A DNA stretch of 24,283 bases. Source: a virus. Of the stretch, positions 1-6,997 are shown piece by piece. The stretch lies in the IMG/VR virus record IMGVR_UViG_3300032092_002842, positions 1-24,283 of that record. One strand, written 5' to 3'. Within the stretch, counting starts at the first letter, position 1, and each line of letters begins with the position of its first letter. Below the pieces are notes generated by a model. It was given only the letters and a program-made list of their open reading frames with translations, was not told the origin of the DNA and did not search any database. Both the position numbers and the translations under genes were made by a program.

Positions 1-81
1 TAAGTTGGTATCGCTCGCAAGACTGGCAAGCGTAATGGTCGCGTCTGATGCTGCCGGGTAAGCTAGAAGAATATCGGCCAC
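1..81 (-). CDS. Phage tail-region protein, N-terminal fragment (window edge)
   Basis: The first 27 codons of a gene leave the window at its left edge. It opens with GTG at 81, just past the stop of the upstream gene at 83, and a G-rich ribosome site (GGGGGTG) lies a few bases before it. The peptide begins MADILLAYPAASDATITLAS. Alternating small, Thr and Ser residues of this kind are common at the N-terminus of short siphophage proteins encoded downstream of tail genes. No function can be assigned from so short a piece. The start is supported by the ribosome site and tight spacing, not by homology. Confidence 0.55.
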   Translation of the reverse strand, partial: MADILLAYPAASDATITLASLASDTNL

Positions 82-82
82 G

Positions 83-541
83 TTACACCCCCATCATCTT
101 TCGTGCATTGCGAACCAAACCGACGCCTAGCGTTCCGATGCCATTATGGTCGACCCATCGAACTTGCTTGTTAGCAAGAGCGTCTAGGCTGGTTACTTGT
201 TGCGTTGAAGCAAACACGCACTGAACCATTGCCGTTTTCATTGCTATAGCCCCTTGGCTGTCCATGTCGATTTTTTGCGTCTTGGTAGACTCAACGAAAC
301 CGATAATATTTTTAGCCGCTTTCCAGCACTGATAAGCCGATGTGTTTTCGTCTGGCGGGTCTGAGTCAGCAACGTGCTTCATTCGAGCGTAATAGCCCTC
401 TTGGGTTGCGTGCCAAATCGCGTCAGCCGTATCAACCCATACGCGAATCCAAACCATCTTAGAATTAATTACATCCGCCGCCGCTTGGTCGCTCAGGTTT
501 GCGTATTCTGCTTTCGAAAGCTCTTGGATTAAGGCTTGCAT
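83..541 (-). CDS. Hypothetical phage protein (152 aa), late operon
   Basis: The start is the ATG at 541 because AAAGGA lies about 6 nt upstream; the open frame continues further but only as a shadow. The protein begins MQALIQELSKAEYANLSDQ and is mainly helical and soluble, with no signal peptide or membrane segment. The opening pattern (short helix, YANLSDQAAADVIN, then a mixed basic/aromatic stretch) resembles a family of small siphophage proteins encoded near tail and lysis genes whose function is not known. It begins 2 nt after the stop of the holin-like gene and is followed within 2 nt by the next gene, so the three are co-translated. The phage-family assignment is an impression only. Confidence 0.8.
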   Translation of the reverse strand: MQALIQELSKAEYANLSDQAAADVINSKMVWIRVWVDTADAIWHATQEGYYARMKHVADSDPPDENTSAYQCWKAAKNIIGFVESTKTQKIDMDSQGAIAMKTAMVQCVFASTQQVTSLDALANKQVRWVDHNGIGTLGVGLVRNARKMMGV

Positions 542-543
542 CG

Positions 544-765
544 CTATTCCTTTCGCTGCTTTCCAAATTCCAGAATTAGAGCGTGCATTTTTTCGTGCAA
601 TGCCTCTCGGTCGTCCTTGCACTCTTTTAGGTCTGCTTTGGTATCCGTAACAAACTTCATCACGTAAGCAAATAGGAAAGAAATTGCCCCAGCCATCGTT
701 GTAAAGGCTGCCGCCGTTATCCCGAGTTGAGACTCCTGCGATAGTTGAGCCAAAAACATCATCAT
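544..765 (-). CDS. Small membrane protein with charged tail, holin-like
   Basis: A 73-aa protein has one hydrophobic segment (roughly residues 14-38, containing TMAGAISFLFAYVMKFV) followed by a highly charged, coiled-coil-like tail (residues 39-73, rich in K/E/D). Size, topology and position at the end of the structural operon fit a holin or holin-associated membrane protein, but no endolysin is visible next to it, so the role is inferred. Three consecutive ATG codons (765, 762, 759) are possible starts. I chose the first because CGAGG lies at suitable spacing. Its start overlaps the stop of the preceding gene (ATGA-type coupling). It ends in TAG. Confidence 0.75.
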   Translation of the reverse strand: MMMFLAQLSQESQLGITAAAFTTMAGAISFLFAYVMKFVTDTKADLKECKDDREALHEKMHALILEFGKQRKE

Positions 766-1052
766 CGCATTGCCTCGTCGATTCTTGAAAAAAGAAGGTA
801 GCCTTTGTAGGAGTATTGCTTGCCGTGACGCTCGATAACAAATTGAGGCCACGGCCCCTTGCCTGGATCTTTGCTTGTCGCAACCACCCAGCCGTCAGCT
901 TCGAATTTAGGTTGCTCGATCCGCTTCCAGTCGTTGCACTCTCGGTTGTCGACGCCGAACAAAACAATTTCGCGCCGAAGTTTTTCGTGCGAATAATTGC
1001 CGAATGTCAATAAAATGACTGTTGCTAAAATCCGCAGCACTTGTCCGGTCAT
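762..1052 (-). CDS. Hypothetical protein with N-terminal membrane anchor
   Basis: A 96-aa protein has a hydrophobic N-terminal stretch (about residues 5-17, LRILATVILLTFG), which could be a signal anchor or uncleaved signal. A soluble basic/aromatic domain of about 75 residues follows. A GTG one codon earlier (1055) is an alternative start; GAGGATC upstream could serve either. Its last bases overlap the start of the holin-like gene, so it probably belongs to the same lysis or membrane cassette. I do not recognise the soluble domain. A small phage membrane protein such as a spanin-like or exclusion factor is possible but not shown. Confidence 0.7.
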   Translation of the reverse strand: MTGQVLRILATVILLTFGNYSHEKLRREIVLFGVDNRECNDWKRIEQPKFEADGWVVATSKDPGKGPWPQFVIERHGKQYSYKGYLLFSRIDEAMR

Positions 1053-1064
1053 CACTAAGGATCC

Positions 1065-1340
1065 TCAGTTACCGTTTGCAAACCGATCCAATCGAATCAT
1101 CGGCTTGACCAGCAGACGAACCAGTTTGTCCAGGAACACGCGACCGAGGACCAACGGCGAGATCGCAAGCATCAAGACCAGCCACAGGACTGACGCAAGC
1201 GAACGCGCCATTTCCAACGGTTGGCTTGTGTTGCTCGGCAGGGAAGAACGAAGTGGTCGTTGCCCACCGCCATACTCGCCGTCAATCGGTTGGCCGTCTC
1301 GTCCGATATTCAACCAGTTCCAGAAAAATTTCTCTGACAT
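1065..1340 (-). CDS. Hypothetical small membrane protein
   Basis: A 91-aa protein starts at ATG 1340 with AGGA about 9 nt upstream. It has a hydrophilic N-terminus with a Gly-rich patch (YGGGQ near residue 25), one strong membrane segment around residues 46-67 (LASVLWLVLMLAISPLVLG) and a short basic C-terminus. That makes it a single-pass protein with probably a cytoplasmic, positively charged tail. It lies 12 nt from the next gene and 18 nt from the previous one, so it is in the same transcript as the other exported proteins at the end of the late operon. No family is recognised. Confidence 0.7.
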   Translation of the reverse strand: MSEKFFWNWLNIGRDGQPIDGEYGGGQRPLRSSLPSNTSQPLEMARSLASVLWLVLMLAISPLVLGRVFLDKLVRLLVKPMIRLDRFANGN

Positions 1341-1358
1341 TGATCGTGTTCCTGCGGG

Positions 1359-2084
1359 TTAAGGGTTAGGACATTTTCCGTCGACGCACAATCCGCGAAT
1401 CACGGCTCGAAGGCATTCTTTGTATTCCTCTACCGTTTGCGGGTTGGCTTTACCGATCTCCTTGTCGATCGGTATCCTCCAGATGTTGAGCCAGTCTTTT
1501 TTTCGACTTGTTGGCTCTCGCATTCCGAAGCACGTCTCGATTGTGCTCGTCACAAGCCCCTTCGCGTCCGGGAGATACGCGGGCAGCTTCGGAAGAAGGT
1601 TGATCAGCGAGCTTGCCAGCAACGACGTTGTGGCTGCATCCTGCAACGTATCAACGGCGGCTCGGGATGTTAGGCGAATCGATTCGAGCGACGGCGGCGG
1701 ATTCCCTGGACTCGGTTGAATCGGATTCGGTGGCGGATTCGGTGTTGGCGTTGGAACGGGTGGAGGTGTAGGAGCGATCACTGTCCCAGTGACAACGATT
1801 TCATGCCAACTGTACGCAATCTCAGCTTGCTTGTTCGCGACAATCAGACCGAACTGGTATTTGCCTGGGGTTGGGATCGAAAAAAAGATATTGGACCCGC
1901 ACGACGCTGAGGCGGATTTCAATTCCTCTGGGATGATCCAAACCTTATTGTCTCCTGTCGCGTCCTCGTGGGACAGAAACACAAGCGTTCCCGCCAGAGC
2001 TGTCGACGGACCCTTGATTGACGCTTTGAGGTCTTGCCCAAAAACTGGGATTGCAAGCAAAAGGAAAAGTATCAGGGGTCGCAT
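1359..2084 (-). CDS. Exported protein with PKD/Ig-like domain and Pro-rich linker
   Basis: The 241-aa product has a clear signal peptide (residues 1-16, MRPLILFLLLAIPVFG, cleavage near FGQ). A beta-rich domain of about 80 residues follows, with the KGPSTALAGTLVFLSHEDA pattern seen in PKD/Ig-like domains. Then comes a linker of about 30 residues made almost wholly of Pro, Asn, Thr and Ser (residues ~103-132), and a helical C-terminal domain with three Cys (one in TIETCFGM, the others in ECLRAV and LCVDGKC). An exported protein encoded by a phage could act at the cell surface, in adsorption or superinfection exclusion, or be a virion appendage. This architecture is familiar from exported planctomycete proteins, which is one reason for the host guess. 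Confidence 0.8.
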   Translation of the reverse strand: MRPLILFLLLAIPVFGQDLKASIKGPSTALAGTLVFLSHEDATGDNKVWIIPEELKSASASCGSNIFFSIPTPGKYQFGLIVANKQAEIAYSWHEIVVTGTVIAPTPPPVPTPTPNPPPNPIQPSPGNPPPSLESIRLTSRAAVDTLQDAATTSLLASSLINLLPKLPAYLPDAKGLVTSTIETCFGMREPTSRKKDWLNIWRIPIDKEIGKANPQTVEEYKECLRAVIRGLCVDGKCPNP

Positions 2085-2118
2085 GGTATGCCTTGTTAGT
2101 TTAGGGTGGTCTATAGAA

Positions 2119-2140
2119 GAGCGACGCCCGAGCGCCGCTC
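2119..2140 (-). terminator. Hairpin between two late genes, weak terminator
   Basis: In the minus-strand transcript GAGCGGCG pairs with CGTCGCTC (8 bp with one G-U) around a 6-nt loop. The following bases are CTTCTATAG rather than a run of T. It could slow polymerase or protect an mRNA end, but the missing T-tract argues against an efficient intrinsic terminator. Confidence 0.35.
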
Positions 2141-2172
2141 CATGGTTTGTTTGCGCAAATCCAGTCCGAGGA

Positions 2173-2595
2173 TTAGGTTCCTGGTTGCGGTGCTGGTTGT
2201 TGCTTCTTGCGGCGATTCTCGATGATCATTTTGACCAACTCGAGAATCAACGGAATGAACACTTCCCAGCCTTGCGTACCAACCGCAGGTCCAGACGACT
2301 GAATAGAAGCCTCTTGCTCGAAACATTTCGTCTCGATCGCACAAAGCACGCCTTCGAGATCATCGCATTCCGAATCGCAAACAAGGCACTGGTTCTCGGC
2401 ATCGAGATCTTCGCTCATCGCGGAGAAACCAATCGTCCCAGACTGAGGCGAGGTAATCTTTGCAACAAGGCACCCGAAAAGCCACATTGCTTGCATCAAA
2501 GTCTGCGCTGATGGTCCCTTGCGGACAGCGGCAACCAATTCGAGCAAGCACGATACGCTTACTTCGCCATCAAACTTGCTTTCACAATTCGACAT
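2173..2595 (-). CDS. Hypothetical protein with Cys-rich acidic centre
   Basis: A 140-aa protein starts at ATG 2595 with AAAGGTG about 7 nt upstream; a GTG three codons earlier is less well placed. The middle (residues ~66-92) is acidic and holds four Cys in short spacing (CLVCDSECDDLEGVLC), with another Cys a few residues on. It ends with a hydrophobic helix (VFIPLILELVKMIIENRR) and a Lys/Gln/Pro tail. The terminal helix may associate with membrane or be amphipathic. The Cys cluster could bind metal or form disulfides. It sits between the protease and the exported PKD-like protein. No family recognised. Confidence 0.65.
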   Translation of the reverse strand: MSNCESKFDGEVSVSCLLELVAAVRKGPSAQTLMQAMWLFGCLVAKITSPQSGTIGFSAMSEDLDAENQCLVCDSECDDLEGVLCAIETKCFEQEASIQSSGPAVGTQGWEVFIPLILELVKMIIENRRKKQQPAPQPGT

Positions 2596-2623
2596 AAAAA
2601 ACACCTTTCAAAAATGGTACTGA

Positions 2624-3547
2624 CTAAACAAAACTGAGTTGATCGTTGACGAGTGCGGCTACGATGTCTTGAGTCTTTGGGACGCCCATACCCCAGAACG
2701 GATCGAATCCAGGATCACCCTTGTCCTGGGTGTACTTCGCCAGAAACGCTCGAACGGCTTCCACCCCGGTAAACTCTGCTGCGCCTTCGCGTCGCATTAG
2801 CTCAACAATCAAAGCAAACAACCCCGCCGCGAACGGAGTTGCCATGCTCGTTCCTGACATACCTCGGAAACTGTTGTTGGTCGAGCAAGACACGATGTCT
2901 TGTCCTGGACAGCACATGTCGAGCTCGCGTCCACCAGACGAAAACGAAGCTCTTTGCCCGTCTTTTCGATAGGCACCAATGCAAAGCGACTCAGGATACT
3001 TTGCTGGGTAGCCAATTGTATTTTGCCTTCCGTTGAAGCCTGAGTTGCCAGCAGCCGAGATCGTGATCACCCCTTTGCTCCAAGCATACTCCATGGACTT
3101 TCGCGTCGGCTCGTAAGGACTGCTTGACCCCAGCGACAAGGAAAGGATGTCTGCTCCATTGTCTACTGCATCGCGTACTCCATTGGATATTCCATCGGAC
3201 GATCCCTGTCCGCCGTTTGAAAGCACCTTGATTGCCATCAACGACGCATCAGGAGCAACTCCGATTCCATCTCTAGCGAGCACGGTCCCCGCGCAATGAT
3301 TACCATGACCGTTTCCATCACTTATGCTTTCGCCTCGAATGAACGACTTCGAATAAACTGGCTTCGGAAGCAAGTCATGGGGAGTATATCCAGTGTCCAG
3401 GACCGCCACGACGATACCCTTGCCAGTGACCCGCTTCCAAATCGGCTCGAACGTCGCTTTTGGAAGATGCCACAGATCTCCCGGAACTGCAAACGTCTGC
3501 ACGTCCGAAACCAAGTCTGGTGGCAAATATACTGGTGGTGACTTCAT
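2624..3547 (-). CDS. Subtilisin-like serine protease (S8 family)
   Basis: A 307-aa S8 peptidase carries all catalytic signatures: Asp51 in VAVLDTG, His81 in GNGHGNHCAGT, the oxyanion Asn168 in AAGNSG and the nucleophile Ser234 in GMSGTSMATP. The protein is close to a bare catalytic domain. It has no detectable signal peptide and little room for a propeptide (about 40 residues before the first strand), so it may act inside the cell or in the particle rather than as a secreted enzyme. ATG 3547 is preferred over GTG 3550. It lies after capsid and lectin-fold genes, downstream of a terminator-like hairpin. Capsid maturation, processing of virion proteins or host-surface degradation are possible roles. 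Dedicated prohead proteases are usually of other folds, so the location is unusual. Confidence 0.93.
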   Translation of the reverse strand: MKSPPVYLPPDLVSDVQTFAVPGDLWHLPKATFEPIWKRVTGKGIVVAVLDTGYTPHDLLPKPVYSKSFIRGESISDGNGHGNHCAGTVLARDGIGVAPDASLMAIKVLSNGGQGSSDGISNGVRDAVDNGADILSLSLGSSSPYEPTRKSMEYAWSKGVITISAAGNSGFNGRQNTIGYPAKYPESLCIGAYRKDGQRASFSSGGRELDMCCPGQDIVSCSTNNSFRGMSGTSMATPFAAGLFALIVELMRREGAAEFTGVEAVRAFLAKYTQDKGDPGFDPFWGMGVPKTQDIVAALVNDQLSFV

Positions 3548-3572
3548 CACTTGACCCCGATATCAATCTGAA

Positions 3573-3606
3573 GGAAAAACAGGGGTAGGCAAATCGCCTG
3601 CCCCCC
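3573..3606 (-). terminator. Probable intrinsic terminator after the lectin-fold gene
   Basis: On the minus strand GGGGCAGGC pairs with GCCTACCCC around GATTT (one C-A mismatch in nine pairs), followed by TGTTTTTCC. It lies between the stop of the lectin-fold gene and the protease start, where transcription of abundant capsid products might be reduced. The mismatch lowers confidence. Confidence 0.55.
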
Positions 3607-3625
3607 ATCCAAACAACTCAACTGC

Positions 3626-4483
3626 TTAGAGCAATTGAGCGCAAGCCCACCAATCGATGTACAACTGGTGAGCAGCCGTAGCTTCAAAGTTGATCGCAGC
3701 ACAGAAGTTCATGTACAGATTCGGCCACGGAGTAGCGCCAGTGATCGCAGAATTGATCCTCGCGGTAGCAACTTCTTCCCCGTTCATCCAAATCGAACAC
3801 TGCTTGCGAGCTGCGTGGTAACGGAAACCTGCCTTGATGTAGGTGTCAGCCGCCAGCGTCAGGACGCTTGCACGAGTCCCTGGAGTACCACTGACACGAT
3901 TGTACGAAAGGCTCATTGCCGAGCCTTGCGTCCCAATGCGAGTGAACCCCAAGAAGTTGTTGGACGCCAAAGCACCTGCGTCAGTAAACACGCCGCTGTC
4001 CGCACAAGCTCCAGTTCCAGCCAAGCCGATAAAGATGTCACTGCAAGACGCCGTAATGGCAGAAACCTTGAAGCGACACTCAAAAGCCAGTTCTTGCATC
4101 CTTGCGGGATTGACGTGAAACGGCGTCATCGTTCCACTCCCAGCCTGAAGAATGGCAATGTCGTTGGCGGTTGTGTCCGATTGCATCACGATGACGCCAG
4201 GACCGTTTTCGCTAACAGACGGAGTTGCCGAAGGAACAGCCGCAGCCGTCGGAACAACCGTTGCATCGTTGTAGGCGAGATAAGAATTGCCATTCGACTG
4301 GAAGTACGTGGTCGCCGTAGCCAGTGGGGAAACAGCACCAAAGTTTTCGAAATCGTCAAAGAGGCCGCGCACCTCGTTCCCGCTCGCTTGGTCAGGGAAC
4401 ACACCACCAACAGGCGGCGCAAAACCCCTCCAAAGTTTTGGAGACAAAAGACGCTGATCCAACTCTACGTATTGAGTTTGCAT
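3626..4483 (-). CDS. Lectin-fold (ConA/LamG-like) virion protein
   Basis: The 285-aa product starts at ATG 4483 with GAAGGG about 8 nt upstream. After an N-terminal region of about 40 residues it shows the features of a concanavalin/LamG-like jelly roll. These are a segment ending in LAFECRFKVSAI, FIGLAGT with an acidic loop, IKAGFRYHAARKQCSIWMNG (the typical strand pair before a W-x-N-G turn) and a final LYIDWWACAQ strand, rich in Ala, Thr, Ser and Gly. It directly follows the major capsid gene and probably is a structural protein: head decoration, spike or fibre that binds glycans or other virion parts. Fold assignment is by pattern; the exact role is inferred from position. Confidence 0.7.
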   Translation of the reverse strand: MQTQYVELDQRLLSPKLWRGFAPPVGGVFPDQASGNEVRGLFDDFENFGAVSPLATATTYFQSNGNSYLAYNDATVVPTAAAVPSATPSVSENGPGVIVMQSDTTANDIAILQAGSGTMTPFHVNPARMQELAFECRFKVSAITASCSDIFIGLAGTGACADSGVFTDAGALASNNFLGFTRIGTQGSAMSLSYNRVSGTPGTRASVLTLAADTYIKAGFRYHAARKQCSIWMNGEEVATARINSAITGATPWPNLYMNFCAAINFEATAAHQLYIDWWACAQLL

Positions 4484-4535
4484 ACCAAAAAACCCTTCAA
4501 AAGCCAAAGTCTACCCGAGGTAAAGCCGGGTCTTG

Positions 4536-4572
4536 AAAAAAACTGGCGGCGCAATTTAACGTCTCGCCGCCA
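4536..4572 (-). terminator. Strong intrinsic terminator after the capsid gene
   Basis: The minus transcript has TGGCGGCG paired perfectly with CGCCGCCA (8 bp, 13-nt loop), followed by G and seven T. It sits about 40 nt past the capsid stop codon. A second palindrome built on CTGACA/TGTCAG (around 4587-4611) lies between the stop and this terminator. Together they would end much of the transcription after the capsid gene, with read-through feeding the lectin-fold gene. Confidence 0.85.
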
Positions 4573-4613
4573 CAGACGTTTGCCAACGACTGACATTATG
4601 TCAGCCAGTCGTG

Positions 4614-5732
4614 TTAGGCGGTTTCGGTCACAGTCTGAGTGCAATAGCCACGGAAGTTTGCGCGACGATTGAAACAGACCATTTGAAGCGAGTCATCCAT
4701 GCAGCGAACGCGAACGTTGCTCATCTCTGGGTGCTGGAATGCCTTCCTCTTGCGCATCTGCCGACCTGCGGCGTAGTACGCTTTGAAAGTCGACCAGTTG
4801 ACCCCAAGGACGATCCCGTCAGTTCGAGCATTGACGCTCTCGCTGCTGGTCCAAGCTGGAACCCAGTTCAACGGCACGCCACGGATGTAAACCTGACCGC
4901 TGCGAGCAGCCATGTCGTCGCCAATGTTGTCGTTTCCAAGCTGAAGCATTCGCCGACCAGCCGCCAAGACGCTGTAAGTCGTCAAAAGCTCCCAGTCGCT
5001 TCGCTTCTGATCAACGATGTCTGGTCGCTGAACAGGTGGCTCGAACGAACACTTATCCATCGAGCTGATCACCTTTTCGACAAAATCGGCGCGAGTAATC
5101 GACGTGTAAGGAAACGTTCGGTTTCTCCATTGCGGGTACTGGGTACACGAAATGCCGCCAACGCCGACGCTTGACCACCCAACAGGCTCGGCTCCATTGA
5201 AGCCTTCAGTCGCGTTGTTCTCAGTCACGCTGTCGCTCGTGGAGGTGATCCACCAAAGCAACGACGAAACAATATTGGGGGTCTGAGTAGGACTCGATGG
5301 ACCAGGACCGAACACCAAGTCTTCCATGCCAGTGTAGAACGACGTCATGAGGTCGCGTTCTTGATCCTCGATGTAGTCGTAAATCTGCCGACCGCCAGTG
5401 CGGAAGATCTCTTCGTCGATGTCGTAGTGGTAGTTGTTCGTGGTCAACGCCCACTTCAATTCACCTTGGTCGAGCGTGTTGACTCGAGTCGAAGAATCTC
5501 GGTGGTACAGACCAACAGATTGGAAGTTGTCTTGATATCCGACCTTTACCTTCCACCTGCATTCCGACGTGCTCATCGTGTCCTTCTTCAGATTTCCCGA
5601 AAAAAGACGCGATGCGTAATGGTACTTCTGCAACGTTAAGGACAAATCCTGCGCTGCAAGCCGTTCTTCACCCGCAAACTTCTGGTGGATGCTGTTTACA
5701 AAATCGTCAATCTGCTCAATGGACAAAGCCAT
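4614..5732 (-). CDS. Major capsid protein (HK97-type fold inferred)
   Basis: The 372-aa protein follows the scaffold gene and precedes a strong terminator, the usual place of the major capsid protein in portal-scaffold-capsid gene orders. It begins MALSIEQIDDFVNSIHQKF, has no signal or membrane segments, and mixes a helical N-terminal arm (residues ~1-45) with a long beta-rich body. Near the end is a region similar in character to capsid P-domain and A-domain strands (IVLGVNWSTFKAYYAAGRQM ... MVCFNRRANFRGYC). Size fits an unprocessed HK97-fold subunit with separate scaffold. Identification rests on synteny and length; I did not recognise a specific capsid family by sequence. Confidence 0.8.
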   Translation of the reverse strand: MALSIEQIDDFVNSIHQKFAGEERLAAQDLSLTLQKYHYASRLFSGNLKKDTMSTSECRWKVKVGYQDNFQSVGLYHRDSSTRVNTLDQGELKWALTTNNYHYDIDEEIFRTGGRQIYDYIEDQERDLMTSFYTGMEDLVFGPGPSSPTQTPNIVSSLLWWITSTSDSVTENNATEGFNGAEPVGWSSVGVGGISCTQYPQWRNRTFPYTSITRADFVEKVISSMDKCSFEPPVQRPDIVDQKRSDWELLTTYSVLAAGRRMLQLGNDNIGDDMAARSGQVYIRGVPLNWVPAWTSSESVNARTDGIVLGVNWSTFKAYYAAGRQMRKRKAFQHPEMSNVRVRCMDDSLQMVCFNRRANFRGYCTQTVTETA

Positions 5733-5751
5733 GTTACGGCTCCTTTATTGT

Positions 5752-6681
5752 TTAAGCTCGTTCGAGTTCCCTGTAGAGGCGATCAGCCGCTTCCCGAGGG
5801 TCTTCACTCGGAGGTTGAGGCTTCGTTGGACTTCCGCCCAAACGCATACCGCTCTGCCTGGAAATCTTCTGTGTATGTTGTTTCAAACGCTTCTTCCCGA
5901 TTTCGTCCGCGAAAACCATGCCGGCAACGCGATCGTACAATCGTTCATTTTCTTCCACTGGATGACCAAGCTGTTTCATGCCGATCAAGTGAGCCTTGAT
6001 GGCAATCCGAAGCTCTTTTCGCCGTTCAAGCTCCTTCTCAGTCTCCTTGCCCGTCTTGCCAAACAAGTCGGCGTGACCAAGCTGATCAACGATGCCGTCG
6101 AAACGAGCCTCGTCGTGAGTGATGGTTGCTTGAACGAGATTCGCTTCGAGTCTTTCGAGTCGAGTTTCGTAGTGGTCCCGCATTCGCGAAAACTCATCCA
6201 CGATCTCGTCGTCGTAAAGATCCTTGCTCAGCGTAACCTCGTACTTGCCGCTATCTTTGGCGGCTGACGAACGGTCGTCCTGTGTGGCTTCTTGCTTGCT
6301 TGGCTTGTCGTCGGAGAATGCCTTTCGGCCAGAGTCCAACGCTTTTTTGTCAAACAATCGCAAAGCCCGATCCAACTCCTCGCGGCTGGAAAAATCAGAC
6401 AAGTCAGACTCGTCGATCCCATACGCGGCTACCTCGGCTTTAACGTCGTCAGTGACCCACTCTGGAGCACTTGACTCGTCGCCGGAACCATCCTCGCTTT
6501 GGAACGTGTCCTCGGCGGCTTTTCTGCTGGACTTGTTCTCAGCAGCTATTCTTTCGACTGGCGCAGTGTCAGCGATGATCTCGGCGTCCGATTTTCGCTC
6601 GGCTTGAGATTCCTCGAACACCTTTTCAGCGTATTCTTTGATTTGTTCGCTGGTCATTTCTTCATTCAGATCATCACTCAT
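5752..6681 (-). CDS. Capsid scaffolding protein
   Basis: A 309-aa, very acidic, highly charged, helix-forming protein is almost free of Cys and poor in aromatic residues, typical of scaffolds that fill the procapsid and leave or are degraded. The C-terminus (residues ~265-309) is basic, with KKRLKQHTQKISRQSG and then a Pro-rich tail ending in LYRELERA, matching the usual capsid-binding helix-loop-helix at scaffold C-termini. I chose ATG 6681 because GGAGGA lies about 8 nt upstream; earlier in-frame ATGs (6687, 6696) are badly spaced. It overlaps the preceding gene by 8 nt and lies 19 nt before the capsid gene. Confidence 0.85.
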   Translation of the reverse strand: MSDDLNEEMTSEQIKEYAEKVFEESQAERKSDAEIIADTAPVERIAAENKSSRKAAEDTFQSEDGSGDESSAPEWVTDDVKAEVAAYGIDESDLSDFSSREELDRALRLFDKKALDSGRKAFSDDKPSKQEATQDDRSSAAKDSGKYEVTLSKDLYDDEIVDEFSRMRDHYETRLERLEANLVQATITHDEARFDGIVDQLGHADLFGKTGKETEKELERRKELRIAIKAHLIGMKQLGHPVEENERLYDRVAGMVFADEIGKKRLKQHTQKISRQSGMRLGGSPTKPQPPSEDPREAADRLYRELERA

Positions 6682-6997
6682 CGCCATATCCTCCATCCAT
6701 ATCCCTGAATCCGCGCATACGAAGGAACTCGTTACGTGCGCGACGACTTGTAAATTGAACTTGACCGCTGTCGCGAACAGCAGCTCCCTGGATGCAATGC
6801 TGCTTAATCAGCTTGCGAGTCTCGTCCACTTGGCTTTTCATTACCCCGCAACCCTCAGATACCAAGGGGTTGTGCTCGGTGTACGTGTTTGCCGCCATTG
6901 CCGGTCGCTCGAGCCAGTCGGCCTTACGAGGCACCAAGCGATCGAGCTCTGCCTCGGACACTTCCTTGCCTTTGTACTTGTGGACGATCTTGCTCAT
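6674..6997 (-). CDS. Hypothetical protein between portal and scaffold
   Basis: A 107-aa soluble, basic, mostly helical protein starts MSKIVHKYKGKEVSEAELDR. Its start overlaps the portal stop (TAATG), and its end overlaps the scaffold start, so it is translationally coupled to both. The second half contains VRDSGQVQFTSRRARNEF, a pattern also seen in small phage proteins in this position that are thought to be structural or assembly factors. I cannot name a family. Head-completion or portal-associated functions are plausible. Confidence 0.75.
   Translation of the reverse strand: MSKIVHKYKGKEVSEAELDRLVPRKADWLERPAMAANTYTEHNPLVSEGCGVMKSQVDETRKLIKQHCIQGAAVRDSGQVQFTSRRARNEFLRMRGFRDMDGGYGDE

Noticed and set aside
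3635-4672. A 345-codon plus frame opposite the lectin-fold and capsid genes
   Set aside because: The sequence is Arg/Ser-rich, as expected for the complement of a coding gene, and the minus genes have ribosome sites, fold patterns and correct synteny.
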